Assembly: GCA_027034115.1 (NCBI GenBank)
Contig: JALVJB010000059.1
Location: 1 to 5,426 of the forward strand
Direction: 5' to 3'
From: Acidilobaceae archaeon
Lineage (GTDB): Archaea; Thermoproteota; Thermoprotei_A; Sulfolobales; Acidilobaceae
DNA: 5,426 bases
Under the pieces are notes generated by a model. It was not told the origin of the DNA. It made no database searches and saw nothing but the letters and a program-made list of their open reading frames with translations. The translations under genes were made by a program, and so were the position numbers. How positions within the stretch are numbered: the stretch's first letter is position 1; each line of letters begins with the position of its first letter. Positions 5,311 to 5,426 of this stretch are shown one piece after another.

Positions 5311-5426
5311 TGCACTCTAGGAGGCCTGCGGCCTCCAATGCTACCCTCCTTAGGTTCTCTGGCAGCGGGGCGTATCCCTGGAGTACTTGCTCCTGGCCTG
5401 GCCCTGCTATGTACTCGATGAACGCC
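5303..5426 (-). CDS. pstS: phosphate-binding protein PstS, C-terminal end (5' part outside window)
   Basis: The last 40 residues of a reading frame enter from the right edge and end at TGA (5305-5303). The peptide contains FIEYIAGPGQEQVLQGYAPL followed by PENLRR, matching the usual C-terminal helix and ending of periplasmic phosphate-binding proteins, where a Gly-Gln pair, a Gly-Tyr-x-Pro-Leu-Pro stretch and a final helix are conserved. PstS captures phosphate outside the membrane and delivers it to PstC/PstA; in archaea it is usually membrane-anchored at its N-terminus, which lies outside this window. The position directly upstream of pstC, with a 9-nt gap, gives the standard pstSCAB order. 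The end (LLECRG) adds a cysteine not typical of the family. Because the fragment is short, the call rests on the C-terminal motif and on context. Confidence 0.85.
   Translation of the reverse strand, partial: AFIEYIAGPGQEQVLQGYAPLPENLRRVALEAAGLLECRG

Overview
The window carries an almost complete archaeal phosphate uptake operon on the minus strand and two plus-strand genes that converge on it. Read on the minus strand from position 5426 downwards, the order is pstS (C-terminal end only), pstC, pstA, pstB, phoU, and a gene for a protein with an AbrB-type DNA-binding domain fused to two PhoU repeats. On the plus strand, the C-terminal end of an ABC transporter ATPase (1-325) is followed by an intact PAP2-type membrane phosphatase (357-989). 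There are no long gene-free stretches, no RNA genes, no insertion sequence and no CRISPR array.

The source is most likely a hyperthermophilic crenarchaeon of the Desulfurococcales/Pyrodictiaceae type. Isoleucine is mostly ATA, arginine mostly AGG/AGA and leucine often CTA/CTC. Genes are packed with 0-40 nt gaps or overlaps, GTG and TTG starts occur, and ribosome binding sites match an archaeal 16S tail (GGAGGTGA type). The AbrB-PhoU architecture is a known archaeal one. Genus and species cannot be fixed from this window.

PstS captures phosphate outside the cell, PstC and PstA form the membrane channel, and PstB powers import. The two PhoU-type proteins probably sense or restrain the transporter. 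The AbrB-PhoU protein is the obvious candidate for a direct transcriptional regulator, since no PhoR/PhoB pair is visible here. From pstS to phoU the genes are joined by short overlaps or near-zero gaps, with strong ribosome binding sites placed in the end of the upstream gene. The only real gap (39 nt) lies before the AbrB-PhoU gene. It holds a TATA-like element, a 12-nt palindrome and a 7-nt direct repeat, so that gene may have its own controlled promoter. Its lower GC content also sets it apart.

The PAP2 phosphatase could release inorganic phosphate from a lipid diphosphate, but its orientation suggests it is not part of the pst transcript. Its stop codon overlaps that of the AbrB-PhoU gene within the four bases TTAG, so the two transcripts probably overlap as antisense RNAs.

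I found no clearly new system. The most notable points are the two PhoU-type proteins with complementary loss of metal-site residues and the possible autoregulatory site before the AbrB-PhoU gene.
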